Shown: positions 18,441-28,776, numbered from the stretch's first letter. The stretch is DNA of 64,000 nt from Desmonostoc muscorum LEGE 12446 (GCF_015207005.2 NZ_JADEXS020000001.1:2852001-2916000), one strand, 5' to 3'. The notes: generated from the letters alone by a model not told the origin. Program-made: numbers and translations.

Positions 18441-18490
18441 GCACTGCCACCAAGGTCAAAAACTTTGATTTTGACCTTGGTGGATAGTGC
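18441..18490. terminator. Strong hairpin after the RTX gene
   Basis: Long arms with CCACCAAGGTCAAAA on the left and the exact reverse complement on the right, extended outward by GCACT/AGTGC, 20 bases after the RTX stop. No T-run follows. It fits a bidirectional terminator between the convergent RTX and CNNM/CorC genes. Further short repeats fill 18500-18630 (GTTGGGTT..AACCCAAC; GGTGCGTTAG..CTAATACACC). Confidence 0.7.
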
Positions 18491-18662
18491 CCACTTTGCT
18501 CAACCTAACATTCATCGCAGTGTTGGGTTTCGTTCCTCAACCCAACCTACAAATTTTTTTTGCAACATTTTAGCCTTGACAGGCCAGTATGGTGCGTTAG
18601 GGCTTTAGCCTAATACACCATGTGACATTGAACACAGTGCTACCAATGCCCAATGGCCCATA

Positions 18663-19997
18663 CTAATCAGATTCGGATGTTGTAGTAGGAGCTGATTTAT
18701 TTCCCCTTGGCACGACTAGCACCTTATCAACGCGGTTACCATCCATATCCATGACTTCAATTCGCATACCCTCCCATTCAAAATGATCTGCGGCGGCGGG
18801 AATACGACCAAGATGGGTGATGACAAAACCGCCTAAGGTTTGATAACTGCCACGTTCTTCAGATTCCCATTCTTCCATTTCAAAAAGTTCCAAAAACTCT
18901 TCCACAGGTAACATTCCATCCAAAAGCCAGGAACCATCTTCTCGTTGCACGGCTTGTGGTTCATCTTGCCCATCCATAGAAGGAACATCACCCACGATTT
19001 CGCTCATGATGTCGTTGAGAGTGACTAATCCTTGAATCACGCCGTATTCATCGACTACTAGCGCCATGTGAGTAATGGTTTGCTTAAATAATTCTAAAAC
19101 TTTCAAGCCACGGGTGCTTTCTGGTACAAATACTGGTTGCCGCAATCCTACTGTTAAATCTAGCGGTTCTCCTCGGAAACTCCTAGCTAATAAGTCGGTA
19201 ACTGGGATCACACCCAGGACATTATCCAGTCCCGCTTGACAAACTGGATACCGAGAGTAAGCGCTATCAACCATTTTTTGGCGATTTTCTTCAGCTGTGT
19301 CATCTAAGTCTAGCCAGACGATATCAGGACGGGGTGTCATTAAATAGCTTACAGGTCGATCGCCTAAACGAAAAACTCGCTCTACCATATCCTGTTCGGC
19401 TTCTTCAAAGGTTCCCGCCTCAGTACCTTGCTCGATTAAGATTTTAATTTCTTCTTCGGTGACTTGCGGTTCAGTTGACTGTGTAACTCCTAACACTCGC
19501 AGGATCAAATCTGTAGAAGCACTTAAAAGATATACCATTGGGGAAGCGATCGCCGATAAGGCACGCATGGGAATAGCTACAGTCGATGCAATTTTTTCTG
19601 GGTTATTTAATGCCAGACGCTTTGGTACCAATTCGCCAACAATGAGTGACAAATAGGTAATAATCAAAACCACGATTCCAAAAGATATCGGTTCACTATA
19701 AGGTGCTAATAAGGGGACAAGTCGCACATAGACTGCGAGTCGGTTAGCAAGTGTTGCTCCTCCAAAAGCACCAGTCAGGATACCGATTAGAGAAATACCT
19801 ACTTGAATGGTTGACAAGAAATGATTTGGAGACTCAGCTAGTTTCAGTGCTACCCTTGCCTTAGCATCCCCTTGATTGGCAAGCTGCTGTAGTCTAACTT
19901 TCCGTGCTGAGACAATTGCCATCTCAGACATCGAAAACACGCCATTGGCAATAATTAGCACCAAGATGATTAAAATTTCAAAAGTGATGGAGGACAT
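18663..19997 (-). CDS. CNNM/CorC-type membrane protein (DUF21-CBS-CorC_HlyC)
   Basis: A 444-residue membrane protein. The N-terminal DUF21/CNNM transmembrane domain (about 1-190) has ILIILVLIIANGVFSMSEMA and several further helices. Two CBS domains (about 205-335) carry YLMTPRPDIVWLD and HMALVVDEYGVIQGLVTLND. The C-terminal CorC_HlyC domain (about 350-435) includes GSWLLDGMLPVEEFLELFE. Proteins of this class are linked to magnesium or cobalt efflux and ion homeostasis; the older name hemolysin does not imply a toxin. It is convergent with the RTX gene and divergent from mfd. Length is normal for the family. Confidence 0.9.
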   Translation of the reverse strand: MSSITFEILIILVLIIANGVFSMSEMAIVSARKVRLQQLANQGDAKARVALKLAESPNHFLSTIQVGISLIGILTGAFGGATLANRLAVYVRLVPLLAPYSEPISFGIVVLIITYLSLIVGELVPKRLALNNPEKIASTVAIPMRALSAIASPMVYLLSASTDLILRVLGVTQSTEPQVTEEEIKILIEQGTEAGTFEEAEQDMVERVFRLGDRPVSYLMTPRPDIVWLDLDDTAEENRQKMVDSAYSRYPVCQAGLDNVLGVIPVTDLLARSFRGEPLDLTVGLRQPVFVPESTRGLKVLELFKQTITHMALVVDEYGVIQGLVTLNDIMSEIVGDVPSMDGQDEPQAVQREDGSWLLDGMLPVEEFLELFEMEEWESEERGSYQTLGGFVITHLGRIPAAADHFEWEGMRIEVMDMDGNRVDKVLVVPRGNKSAPTTTSESD

Positions 19998-20239
19998 GTT
20001 TAAAGTTGCCGCTTATCAGAGCGAACGTAGCTCAATCCTTAGTATCTAGTATTAAAGGTGCTTCGATAAATGGTTTGACTGTACACAAAGTAATAGTTAT
20101 AGATTCTTGAGTTTATTATTTGTTGTGCATTATTCTTCCGAAAAATGAATAAGACGGCTGTTAACACTTTTAAAATGGTGGACATAAACTGCCTGAAGAT
20201 TTTCAACAAGCGCCAAGACTTCCATTGCTAGTAGAACTT

Positions 20240-23200
20240 ATGTCATTTTCTTCTATTGTGCGTGCCTTAGGGCGATCGCCGCTCACTACTGAATTTATTT
20301 CTAAGTTAAATCGCCAACCAGAATTGCGGTTAAATGGCATTCCCCGGCTGCCAAAGGGTTTGGTGGCTTCGGCATTGGCGCAAACTCAGGGCAGGAATTT
20401 GTTGGTGGTATGTGCCACTCTGGAAGAAGCTGGGCGCGTTTACGCACAACTTGAGGCAATGGGATGGCAAACAGTACATTTTTATCCCACCTCCGAGGCT
20501 TCTCCCTACGAACCTTTTGACCCGGAAACTGAGATGAGTTGGGGGCAAATGCAGGTGTTGGCGGATTTGGGGACTGGGGACTGGGGACTGGGGACTGGGG
20601 AATGGGGAATGGGGAATGGGGAGAACGGGGTCAATAAAGGAATAACCAATACAATACCTAATCCCCAATCCCCAATCCCCAGTACCGGAGCGAAGCGACC
20701 TTTGGCGATTGTGGCTACTCAAGGGGCGCTACAGCCACATTTGCCACCACCAGCAGCTTTTCAAGAATTTTGCTTGACGCTGAAGCGGGGAATGGAATTA
20801 GACCTGAATGCTTTTAGTGAGAAGATAACTATTTTGGGGTACGAACGAGTGCCTCTGGTGGAAACTGAAGGGCAATGGAGTCGCCGTGGCGATATTGTTG
20901 ATGTGTACCCGGTTTCATCGGAGTTTCCAGTCAGGCTGGAATGGTTTGGCGACGAAATCGAACAAATACGGGAATTTGACCCAGCAACTCAACGTTCTGC
21001 CCTAGATAAAGTTGACCAGTTAATTCTCACCCCCACTAGTTTTGCTCCCATCATCACGGCACCACTCAAGGATAGTGCCGAGTTTCGAGTGCTGAGTGCC
21101 CAGTTAAATTCTGACTCAGCAATAGGTAATCAGCACTCATCACTCATTGAAGGTAGTCGTCGTTTTTTGGGTTTAGCGTTCGAGCAACCAGCATCCCTGA
21201 TAGACTATTTACCAGAAAATACCTTGATTGCCATTGATGAGCCAGAACAATGTCATGCTCATAGCGATCGCTGGGTAGAAAATGCCGAAGAACAATGGAG
21301 ATTGGGGACTGGGGACTGGGGATTGGGGACTGGGGAAGAGTCTAACCAATTACCGAAAATTCATCGGTCGTTTGATGAGTGTTTAGCTGATGTTGCGAAG
21401 TTTCAAACTTTATATTTATCGGAACTGGCGGAGGAAAATGATGGAATTAATCTTGCCAGCAGATCTGTTCCAGTTACGCCGCACCAGTTTGCTAAACTAG
21501 CTGAAACTATCCGTCATGAACGCGATCGCAATTTTTCTATCTGGCTGATTTCTGCTCAACCTTCGCGTTCTGTGTCGCTGTTGCAAGAACATGATTGTCC
21601 AGCTCAATTTATCCCCAATCCCCGCGATTACCAAGCGATCGATAAGCTACAAATCAACCATACTCCCATCGCCCTCAAATATTCTGGGCTGGCGGAACTA
21701 GAAGGCTTTATTCTGCCTACGTACCGATTGGTAATCGTTACAGATCGAGAATTTTATGGTCAGCATTCCTTAGCAACTCCCGGTTTTATCCGCAAGCGCC
21801 ACAAAGCTACTTCTAAGCAAGTTGACCCCAATAAGCTGCGTCCAGGGGATTATGTGGTTCACAGAAATCATGGTGTTGGCAAATTTGTCAAGCTGGAAAG
21901 CCTGACAATTAACAATGAAACCCGTGATTATTTGGTGGTGCAATATGCGGACGGGTTACTGAGAGTTGCAGCCGATCAATTGGGTGCGTTATCTCGGTTC
22001 CGCGCCGGAGGCGATAAAGCACCAGAACTCAACAAGATGACTGGTAAAGCTTGGGAAAATACCAAGAACAGAGTCCGCAAAGCCATCAAGAAATTGGCGG
22101 TGGATTTGCTGAAATTGTATGCGGCGCGATCGCAACAACAAGGTTTTAGTTTCCCAAATGATATGCCTTGGCAGGAGGAACTGGAAGATTCTTTCCCCTA
22201 CCAACCCACAACAGATCAACTGAAAGCTGTACAAGATGTTAAACGCGACATGGAAAGCGATCGCCCGATGGATCGTTTAGTTTGTGGCGATGTCGGTTTC
22301 GGAAAAACGGAAGTGGCGATTCGTGCTGTTTTTAAAGCAGTCACCGCCGGTAAACAAGTGGCACTCCTTGCGCCAACGACCATATTAACACAGCAGCATT
22401 ACCATACACTCAAAGAACGTTTTGCTCCCTACCCGGTGAATGTCGGCTTACTCAACCGCTTCCGTTCGGCTGAAGAACGCCGCGATATTCAAAAGCGATT
22501 GGCAACGGGTGAACTCGATGTAGTTGTTGGCACACACCAACTCTTAGGCAAAGGTGTATCATTCAAGGATTTAGGACTATTGGTGGTGGATGAAGAACAG
22601 CGGTTTGGGGTAAACCAAAAAGAGAAAATTAAAAGCTTGAAAACTCAAGTTGATGTGCTGACTCTCTCCGCCACTCCCATTCCCCGTACCTTGTATATGT
22701 CTTTGTCGGGAATTCGGGAAATGAGTTTAATTACTACACCACCTCCAACCAGACGCCCGATTAAAACTCACCTTGCACCACTGAATCCGGAAAGTGTCCG
22801 TACTGCAATCCGTCAAGAATTAGACAGAGGTGGACAAATATTTTATGTAGTTCCACGAGTGGAAGGAATTGAAGAGACAACCGCAAGCTTGCGAGAAATG
22901 ATACCGGGGGGTAGATTTGCCATCGCCCACGGTCAAATGGATGAAAGCGAGTTAGAATCAACCATGCTCACCTTCAGCAATGGTGATGCAGATATCCTCG
23001 TTTGTACAACAATTATTGAATCTGGTTTAGATATTCCGCGAGTCAACACCATTTTAATTGAAGACGCTCACCGTTTTGGCTTGGCTCAACTGTATCAATT
23101 ACGCGGTCGTGTCGGGCGTGCAGGTATCCAAGCTCATGCTTGGCTATTTTATCCCAAACAGCGGACATTATCTGATGCGGCACGGCAAAGGTTACGAGCA

Positions 23201-23851
23201 ATTCAAGAATTTACTCAACTGGGTTCTGGGTATCAATTGGCGATGCGCGACATGGAAATTCGGGGAGTGGGTAACTTGTTAGGTGCTGAACAATCCGGTC
23301 AAATGGATGCCATCGGTTTTGATTTATACATGGAAATGTTAGAAGAAGCAATCCGAGAAATTCGCGGACAAGAAATTCCCCAAGTTGACGATACCCAAAT
23401 TGACCTCAACCTAACGGCATTTATCCCAGCAGATTATATTACCGATTTGGATCAGAAGATGAGTGCTTACCGAGCGGTAGCTACAGCTAAGTCTAAATCA
23501 GAATTAAAGCAGATTGCAGCTGAGTGGAGCGATCGCTATGGTACTTTGCCAGTCCCAGCCAATCAACTGCTGCGAGTTATGGAACTCAAACAGTTAGCGA
23601 AAAAAATCGGATTTAGCCGGATTAAACCAGAAAACAAACAGCACGTTGTTTTAGAAACACCAATGGAAGAACCTGCTTGGAACTTGTTGGCGGCCAATTT
23701 ACCAGATAATCTCAAGACGCGCTTTGTTTATTCCCCAGGCAAAGTGACAGTGCGCGGTTTAGGAGTTTTTAAAGCCGATCAACAATTGCAAAGTTTAATT
23801 GATGCTTTTGGGAGAATGCAAGGTGCGATTCCAGAAGCGGCTGTTGTTTAA
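20240..23851 (+). CDS. mfd: Transcription-repair coupling factor
   Basis: About 1203 residues from ATG 20240; the in-frame TTG at 20225 adds five residues. It strips RNA polymerase stalled at DNA lesions and recruits UvrA. Order: UvrB-like N-terminal domains (about 1-440); the RNA polymerase-interacting domain with [20 protein letters not shown] (about 534-553); RecG-like helicase motors with Walker [13 protein letters not shown] and [40 protein letters not shown]; and a C-terminal TRCF domain. All helicase motifs are intact. Three stretches in the N-terminal part are in-frame dispersed repeats (20568-20686, 21077-21147, 21298-21340), which makes the protein longer than the roughly 1150 residues usual for Mfd. 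Confidence 0.97.
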   Translation: MSFSSIVRALGRSPLTTEFISKLNRQPELRLNGIPRLPKGLVASALAQTQGRNLLVVCATLEEAGRVYAQLEAMGWQTVHFYPTSEASPYEPFDPETEMSWGQMQVLADLGTGDWGLGTGEWGMGNGENGVNKGITNTIPNPQSPIPSTGAKRPLAIVATQGALQPHLPPPAAFQEFCLTLKRGMELDLNAFSEKITILGYERVPLVETEGQWSRRGDIVDVYPVSSEFPVRLEWFGDEIEQIREFDPATQRSALDKVDQLILTPTSFAPIITAPLKDSAEFRVLSAQLNSDSAIGNQHSSLIEGSRRFLGLAFEQPASLIDYLPENTLIAIDEPEQCHAHSDRWVENAEEQWRLGTGDWGLGTGEESNQLPKIHRSFDECLADVAKFQTLYLSELAEENDGINLASRSVPVTPHQFAKLAETIRHERDRNFSIWLISAQPSRSVSLLQEHDCPAQFIPNPRDYQAIDKLQINHTPIALKYSGLAELEGFILPTYRLVIVTDREFYGQHSLATPGFIRKRHKATSKQVDPNKLRPGDYVVHRNHGVGKFVKLESLTINNETRDYLVVQYADGLLRVAADQLGALSRFRAGGDKAPELNKMTGKAWENTKNRVRKAIKKLAVDLLKLYAARSQQQGFSFPNDMPWQEELEDSFPYQPTTDQLKAVQDVKRDMESDRPMDRLVCGDVGFGKTEVAIRAVFKAVTAGKQVALLAPTTILTQQHYHTLKERFAPYPVNVGLLNRFRSAEERRDIQKRLATGELDVVVGTHQLLGKGVSFKDLGLLVVDEEQRFGVNQKEKIKSLKTQVDVLTLSATPIPRTLYMSLSGIREMSLITTPPPTRRPIKTHLAPLNPESVRTAIRQELDRGGQIFYVVPRVEGIEETTASLREMIPGGRFAIAHGQMDESELESTMLTFSNGDADILVCTTIIESGLDIPRVNTILIEDAHRFGLAQLYQLRGRVGRAGIQAHAWLFYPKQRTLSDAARQRLRAIQEFTQLGSGYQLAMRDMEIRGVGNLLGAEQSGQMDAIGFDLYMEMLEEAIREIRGQEIPQVDDTQIDLNLTAFIPADYITDLDQKMSAYRAVATAKSKSELKQIAAEWSDRYGTLPVPANQLLRVMELKQLAKKIGFSRIKPENKQHVVLETPMEEPAWNLLAANLPDNLKTRFVYSPGKVTVRGLGVFKADQQLQSLIDAFGRMQGAIPEAAVV
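20568..20686 (+). repeat. In-frame G-rich/C-rich dispersed repeat inside mfd (1)
   Basis: A run of GGGGACT and GGGGAATGG units followed by the complementary CCCCAATCCCCAATCCCC, translated as [29 protein letters not shown]. The same inverted repeat occurs between genes at 28797, 46940, 54845 and 57550. It adds about 40 residues between QMQVLADL and [18 protein letters not shown] and leaves the frame open. Confidence 0.9.
21077..21147 (+). repeat. In-frame CACTCA-type dispersed repeat inside mfd (2)
   Basis: Left arm GAGTGCTGAGTGCC and right arm CAGCACTCATCACTCA, translated as [20 protein letters not shown]. The same family (AGCACTCAGCACTCAATACT) lies upstream of the GntR gene at 39820-39893. 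It sits just before [12 protein letters not shown] of Mfd. Confidence 0.8.
21298..21340 (+). repeat. In-frame GGGGACT repeat inside mfd (3)
   Basis: The repeat ATTGGGGACTGGGGACTGGG is translated as [15 protein letters not shown], inserted between WVENAEEQW and [14 protein letters not shown]. It is a half-element of the first insertion, lacking the C-rich arm. Confidence 0.85.
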
Positions 23852-23980
23852 TCAGTAGTTGACTCGCCCCCGTTTGAAAACCGGGGGTTCAAACTGTTGT
23901 TAAAAGCCATGAAGACAGCCATCGCTTCTAGCTTTTTACTACGGTTTGGTTAAGTTTTTTAATGAAAATTAAATATTATA

Positions 23981-24169
23981 GGACTTACGCAAAAACTCTC
24001 TGAAACTCTTATTTCTTTGTGTCCTTTGCGTCCTTTGCGGTTCGTTTTTTCATGATTTTGCGTAAGTCCGATATTACTAGGACTTACGTAAAAACTCTCT
24101 GAAACTCTTATTTCTCCGTGCCCTCTGCGTCCTCTGTGGTTCGATTTTCCCTTACGTGTGCGTAAGTCC
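23981..24169. repeat. Two tandem copies of a GGACTTACG inverted-repeat element
   Basis: Copy 1 is 23981-24069 and copy 2 is 24080-24169. Each starts GGACTTACG(C/T)AAAAACTC, contains CTCTGAAACTCTTATTTC and a (C/T)CTTTGCGTCC-like core, and ends with CGTAAGTCC, the reverse complement of its start. They are about 90 bases each, separated by 10 bases. They look like non-coding miniature elements, downstream of mfd. Confidence 0.85.
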
Positions 24170-24179
24170 TGATTACAAA

Positions 24180-24243
24180 AACGCGATAAATCGCCGTCTC
24201 TACAATAATTAATCTTTCGTAGAGATGGCGATTCATCCCGTCT
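24180..24243. repeat. Long inverted repeat, GACGCGAT/GTAGAGAC family
   Basis: Arms of type ACGCGATAAATCGCCGTCTC and its near-complement around an AT-rich loop, the same structure as 3532-3596. It lies immediately after the tandem GGACTTACG elements. Confidence 0.8.
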
Positions 24244-24258
24244 AGTGCCTTAACCAAA

Positions 24259-24548
24259 CGTGAGTTCGATTGAACCTCTCCCCAACCCCTCTCCGTCTCG
24301 GAGAGGGGCTTTAGTATCCTGAGTTGGGCAGGAAAATTTAGGGTTTTTAAGCCAATACAGTTCAGTTAAGCTTTTTTCTCTCCCCCTACTTCCCCTGCTT
24401 CCCCTGCCTCCCCTGCCTGCTTTAACAAATAAATTTCCTTAACTGAACCGTATTGGTTTTTAAGCCTCTCGTCGCTTGCCTAATGGCAGGCTAACGCCAA
24501 CGGGGAGAGGAATGGAAGCGGGGTTCTTTGGAATCTGTCGAACTCACG
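24259..24548. mobile_element. Miniature element with 9-bp target duplication, host of a second element
   Basis: Terminal inverted repeats CGTGAGTTCGA (24259-24269) and TCGAACTCACG (24538-24548) are perfect over 11 bases. They are flanked on both sides by the direct repeat TTAACCAAA (24250-24258 and 24549-24557), which reads as a 9-bp target-site duplication. The interior holds CCTCTCCCCAACCCCTCTCC with its partner, and a complete second element at 24352-24456. There is no ORF, so it was moved in trans if at all. Confidence 0.8.
24352..24456. mobile_element. Nested 105-bp miniature element with 8-bp target duplication
   Basis: The left end CCAATACAGTTCAGTTAAG and right end CTTAACTGAACCGTATTGG are inverted repeats with one mismatch in 19. 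The direct repeat TTTTTAAG flanks both sides (24344-24351 and 24457-24464). The interior is pyrimidine-rich (CTTCCCCTGC repeats). The same ends and an 8-bp duplication occur around the element at 41440-43591. Confidence 0.85.
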
Positions 24549-24738
24549 TTAACCAAACAGTATTGCTAAATACAAAAAACTGTAAGATTACTAACTAAAT
24601 TATGTTATTTTCTAGTCAAGTGTATTTGTAGTGGCTGTCTTATACTAATATGTTCCTCAGTCTCAATTTCTTGTCCAGTAAAGAAATTGAGAGATTACAT
24701 AGTGTAAATTTACTTGAATATGTGGAGTGAGACTGCTC

Positions 24739-27700
24739 ATGCTTTTTACCAAAGAGCCTAACTCTAATAATGTAAATATTGGTATAAAAACTAGTAATAT
24801 ATCATCCAAAATACCTGATATTTTTGATGATTCTAATAATTACTTTAGCTCCAGTGTGAGTGGTATAAATACTTTTAAAGCAAGCGATCGCAGTAGTTAC
24901 ACACCTGGGGAAGTTTATACTTCGGGAGGAGAAAATAAAGCGTATAACTACGTTAACAATAGTAATGAAAGCAACAAGCTTGTTACACAAGCGAACACTA
25001 TTGCCGCTGACATTCAACCAGACCTAATTATTCAAAATGCCGTTAATCCCAGTGTTGGGTCAGTGGGTGGTAGCATTCAAATCAGCTATCAAGTCAAAAA
25101 TCAAGGCGCGGGTAGTGCAGGTTATAACTACACCTACTTTTATCTCTCCAAAGACCAAACTCTCAGTTCTGAAGATGCCTACTTAGGCTATGACTACATC
25201 AGCAGCATTGCTGGGGGTGCTTACAGTTCCGAGTCCAGTACACTCAGCATCAGCAATACCATCGCCACAGGTAGTTATTACCTGCTGTATCAAGCTGATG
25301 GCGATGGAGATGTTGCCGAAAGTAATGAAAATAATAACGTCCTTGCCAAAGCCATTAGCATTAGCAAAGCTGATTTAATCATTCAAAATGCCGTTAATCC
25401 CAGTGTTGGGTCAGTGGGTGGTAGCATTCAAATCAGCTATCAAGTCAAAAATCAAGGCGCGGGTAGTGCAGGTTATAACTACACCTACTTTTATCTCTCC
25501 AAAGACCAAACTCTCAGTTCTGAAGATGCCTACTTAGGCTATGACTACATCAGCAGCATTGCTGGGGGTGCTTACAGTTCCGAGTCCAGTACACTCAGCA
25601 TCAGCAATACCATCGCCACAGGTAGTTATTACCTGCTGTATCAAGCTGATGGCGATGGAGATGTTGCCGAAAGTAATGAAAATAATAACGTCCTTGCCAA
25701 AGCCATTAGCATTAGCAAAGCTGATTTAATCATTCAAAATGCCGTTAATCCCAGTGTTGGGTCAGTGGGTGGTAGCATTCAAATCAGCTATCAAGTCAAA
25801 AATCAAGGCGCGGGTAGTGCAGGTTATAACTACACCTACTTTTATCTCTCCAAAGACCAAACTCTCAGTTCTGAAGATGCCTACTTAGGCTATGACTACA
25901 TCAGCAGCATTGCTGGGGGTGCTTACAGTTCCGAGTCCAGTACACTCAGCATCAGCAATACCATCGCCACAGGTAGTTATTACCTGCTGTATCAAGCTGA
26001 TGGCGATGGAGATGTTGCCGAAAGTAATGAAAATAATAACGTCCTTGCCAAAGCCATTAGCATTAGCAAAGCTGATTTAATCATTCAAAATGCCGTTAAT
26101 CCCAGTGTTGGGTCAGTGGGTGGTAGCATTCAAATCAGCTATCAAGTCAAAAATCAAGGCGCGGGTAGTGCAGGTTATAACTACACCTACTTTTATCTCT
26201 CCAAAGACCAAACTCTCAGTTCTGAAGATGCCTACTTAGGCTATGACTACATCAGCAGCATTGCTGGGGGTGCTTACAGTTCCGAGTCCAGTACACTCAG
26301 CATCAGCAATACCATCGCCACAGGTAGTTATTACCTGTTGTATCAAGCTGATGGCGATGGAGATGTTGCCGAAAGTAATGAAAATAATAACGTCCTTGCC
26401 AAAGCCATTAGCATTAGCAAAGCTGATTTAGTCATTCAAAATGCCGTTAATCCCAGTGTTGGGTCAGTGGGTGGTAGCATTCAAATCAGCTATCAAGTCA
26501 AAAATCAAGGCGCGGGTAGTGCAGGTTATAACTACACCTACTTTTATCTCTCCAAAGACCAAACTCTCAGTTCTGAAGATGCCTACTTAGGCTATGACTA
26601 CATCAGCAGCATTGCTGGGGGTGCTTACAGTTCCGAGTCCAGTACACTCAGCATCAGCAATACCATCGCCACAGGTAGTTATTACCTGTTGTATCAAGCT
26701 GATGGCGATGGAGATGTTGCCGAAAGTAATGAAAATAATAACGTCCTTGCCAAAGCCATTAGCATTAGCAAAGCTGATTTAGTCATTCAAAATGCCGTTA
26801 ATCCCAGTGTTGGGTCAGTGGGTGGTAGCATTCAAATCAGCTATCAAGTCAAAAATCAAGGCGCGGGTAGTGCAGGTTATAACTACACCTACTTTTATCT
26901 CTCCAAAGACCAAACTCTCAGTTCTGAAGATGCCTACTTAGGCTATGACTACATCAGCAGCATTGCTGGGGGTGCTTACAGTTCCGAGTCCAGTACACTC
27001 AGCATCAGCAATACCATCGCCACAGGTAGTTATTACCTGCTGTATCAAGCTGATGGCGATGGAGATGTTGCCGAAAGTAATGAAAATAATAACGTCCTTG
27101 CCAAAGCCATTAGCATTAGCAAAGCTGATTTAATCATTCAAAATGCCGTTAATCCCAGTGTTGGGTCAGTGGGTGGTAGCATTCAAATCAGCTATCAAGT
27201 CAAAAATCAAGGCGCAGGTAGTGCAGGTTCTCAACAAACTAAGTTTTATCTCTCAACAAATACAACATTCAGCAATGATGATATTCTATTAGGCTCTGAC
27301 TACCTCAGTGCGATCGCTGGCGGTGCTGTAAGTGCCAGAACAACTACACTCACCATCAGCAATAACATCGCCACAGGTAGTTATTACCTGCTATATCAAG
27401 CTGATGGTAATAACAATATTGCCGAAAGTAATGAAACTAATAACGTCCTTGCCAAAGCCATTAGCATTAACAAAGCTGATTTAATCATTCAAAATGCTGT
27501 CAATCCTAGTACTGGGTCAGTGGGTAGTAGCATTCAAATCAGCTATCAAGTCAAAAATCAAGGTGCTGGTAATGCTGGTTATAGCTACACCAAGTTTTAT
27601 CTATCCAAAGATAAAATTCTCAGCAATGAGGATACCTTATTGGGTTCTGAATACACCAGCAGCCTTGCATCTGGGAGTTACAGCAGCGAAACATTGTCAC

Positions 27701-28776
27701 TCAAAATCAGCAAAAGTATCGCCGCGGGTAGCTACTACTTGTTGTATCAAGCTGATGGCGATGTTGATGTTGCCGAAAGCAATGAAACTAATAACGTCCT
27801 TGCCAAAGCTATTACCATTATCAAAAATATCGGTTATAACTCCACCGATGGCTATGGCTTAATTAATGCAGCAGCAGCAGTTGCTAAAGTTCTTGGCCAG
27901 ACTACCTTTGCCGATGTTGCTGACCTTGGTGGTAATGATTGGGGAGCCGACCTTGTAAAAGCCCCGGAAGTCTGGGCAAAGGGATACACAGGTAAGGGTG
28001 TTATCGTTGCGGTGCTAGATACTGGTGTCGATCGCAATCACTCAGACTTGAGCAATAATATCTGGAAGAATACCAAGGAAATTGCTGGCAACGGCAAAGA
28101 TGATGATGGCAATGGCTACATTGATGATGTTTATGGCTGGAACTTTGTCGATAACAACAACAACACCCTAGATGTAAATAGTCATGGCACCCATGTCTCT
28201 GGCACCATCGCTGGAGTGAAAAATAATATTGGTGTTACAGGTATCGCTTATGATGCCAAGATTATGCCGGTCAAAGTATTGGGTGATAATGGCTCTGGCG
28301 AGGATCTTGGGGTCGCTCAAGGCATCCGTTATGCAGTGAACAATGGAGCTAATGTCATTAACCTCAGCTTGGGTAGCGATGAACCTAACAGCGACATCGA
28401 GTCAGCCGTTCAATATGCCGCCAGCAAAGGGGTAATTGTCGTCATGGCAGCAGGCAATTCTAGTGGTTCAGAACCTATTTATCCTGCCCGCTATGCCAAT
28501 AAATGGGGGCTGGCTGTTGGGGCAGTTGATAAGTATGAAGAGATGGCTTACTTCTCTAACGAAGCTGGGCCAAATACACTCCCCTACATCACGGCTCCAG
28601 GAGTCGATATCTACTCTACATTACCAGGCAATTACTATGGTTCTAAAGACGGAACATCTATGGCAACTCCCCACGTTGCTGGAGTAATAGCCTTGATGTT
28701 AAGTGCAAAGAAAGGTCTAACTGATGCCCAAGTGCGTCAGATTGTCACAACAACAGCGGAAAATAGTTTGGCATAG
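24739..28776 (+). CDS. Subtilisin-like (S8) protease with eight CARDB-type repeats
   Basis: About 1345 residues from ATG 24739; an in-frame GTG at 24727 overlaps the GGAG that should be the ribosome-binding site. No classical signal peptide is seen. The N-terminus carries SGINTFKASDRSSYTPGE, similar to the next protease. Residues 95-1030 are eight 117-residue CARDB-like beta domains (PDLIIQNAV..ISYQVKNQGAG..YYLLYQADG..VAESNENNN), adhesion-type modules. NSTDGYGLINAAAAVAKVLG follows at about 1034. The S8 domain has Asp1094 (AVLDTGVD), His1149 (SHGTHVSG) and Ser1307 (GTSMATPHVAG), so the triad is complete. DDDGNGYIDD looks like a calcium loop. The protein ends soon after the Ser motif. It is probably exported. 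It is a tandem paralogue of the gene at 29065. Confidence 0.93.
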   Translation: MLFTKEPNSNNVNIGIKTSNISSKIPDIFDDSNNYFSSSVSGINTFKASDRSSYTPGEVYTSGGENKAYNYVNNSNESNKLVTQANTIAADIQPDLIIQNAVNPSVGSVGGSIQISYQVKNQGAGSAGYNYTYFYLSKDQTLSSEDAYLGYDYISSIAGGAYSSESSTLSISNTIATGSYYLLYQADGDGDVAESNENNNVLAKAISISKADLIIQNAVNPSVGSVGGSIQISYQVKNQGAGSAGYNYTYFYLSKDQTLSSEDAYLGYDYISSIAGGAYSSESSTLSISNTIATGSYYLLYQADGDGDVAESNENNNVLAKAISISKADLIIQNAVNPSVGSVGGSIQISYQVKNQGAGSAGYNYTYFYLSKDQTLSSEDAYLGYDYISSIAGGAYSSESSTLSISNTIATGSYYLLYQADGDGDVAESNENNNVLAKAISISKADLIIQNAVNPSVGSVGGSIQISYQVKNQGAGSAGYNYTYFYLSKDQTLSSEDAYLGYDYISSIAGGAYSSESSTLSISNTIATGSYYLLYQADGDGDVAESNENNNVLAKAISISKADLVIQNAVNPSVGSVGGSIQISYQVKNQGAGSAGYNYTYFYLSKDQTLSSEDAYLGYDYISSIAGGAYSSESSTLSISNTIATGSYYLLYQADGDGDVAESNENNNVLAKAISISKADLVIQNAVNPSVGSVGGSIQISYQVKNQGAGSAGYNYTYFYLSKDQTLSSEDAYLGYDYISSIAGGAYSSESSTLSISNTIATGSYYLLYQADGDGDVAESNENNNVLAKAISISKADLIIQNAVNPSVGSVGGSIQISYQVKNQGAGSAGSQQTKFYLSTNTTFSNDDILLGSDYLSAIAGGAVSARTTTLTISNNIATGSYYLLYQADGNNNIAESNETNNVLAKAISINKADLIIQNAVNPSTGSVGSSIQISYQVKNQGAGNAGYSYTKFYLSKDKILSNEDTLLGSEYTSSLASGSYSSETLSLKISKSIAAGSYYLLYQADGDVDVAESNETNNVLAKAITIIKNIGYNSTDGYGLINAAAAVAKVLGQTTFADVADLGGNDWGADLVKAPEVWAKGYTGKGVIVAVLDTGVDRNHSDLSNNIWKNTKEIAGNGKDDDGNGYIDDVYGWNFVDNNNNTLDVNSHGTHVSGTIAGVKNNIGVTGIAYDAKIMPVKVLGDNGSGEDLGVAQGIRYAVNNGANVINLSLGSDEPNSDIESAVQYAASKGVIVVMAAGNSSGSEPIYPARYANKWGLAVGAVDKYEEMAYFSNEAGPNTLPYITAPGVDIYSTLPGNYYGSKDGTSMATPHVAGVIALMLSAKKGLTDAQVRQIVTTTAENSLA
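25021..27828 (+). repeat. Eight tandem 351-bp CARDB units in the first protease
   Basis: Units begin at 25021, 25372, 25723, 26074, 26425, 26776, 27127 and 27478, each 351 bp. The first six are almost identical, varying at a few sites (CTGCTG/CTGTTG, TTAATC/TTAGTC). Unit 7 begins identical and then diverges, and unit 8 is diverged throughout. The pattern shows recent expansion of the inner units. Confidence 0.95.

Noticed and set aside
18663..19997. Reading this gene as a hemolysin because it lies next to an RTX gene
   Set aside because: The DUF21-CBS-CorC_HlyC architecture is that of an ion-homeostasis membrane protein; it is convergent with the RTX gene and the old name reflects annotation history.
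25190..27133. Six identical 62-codon frames at 351-base spacing
   Set aside because: They are out-of-frame shadows of the CARDB repeats in the first protease.
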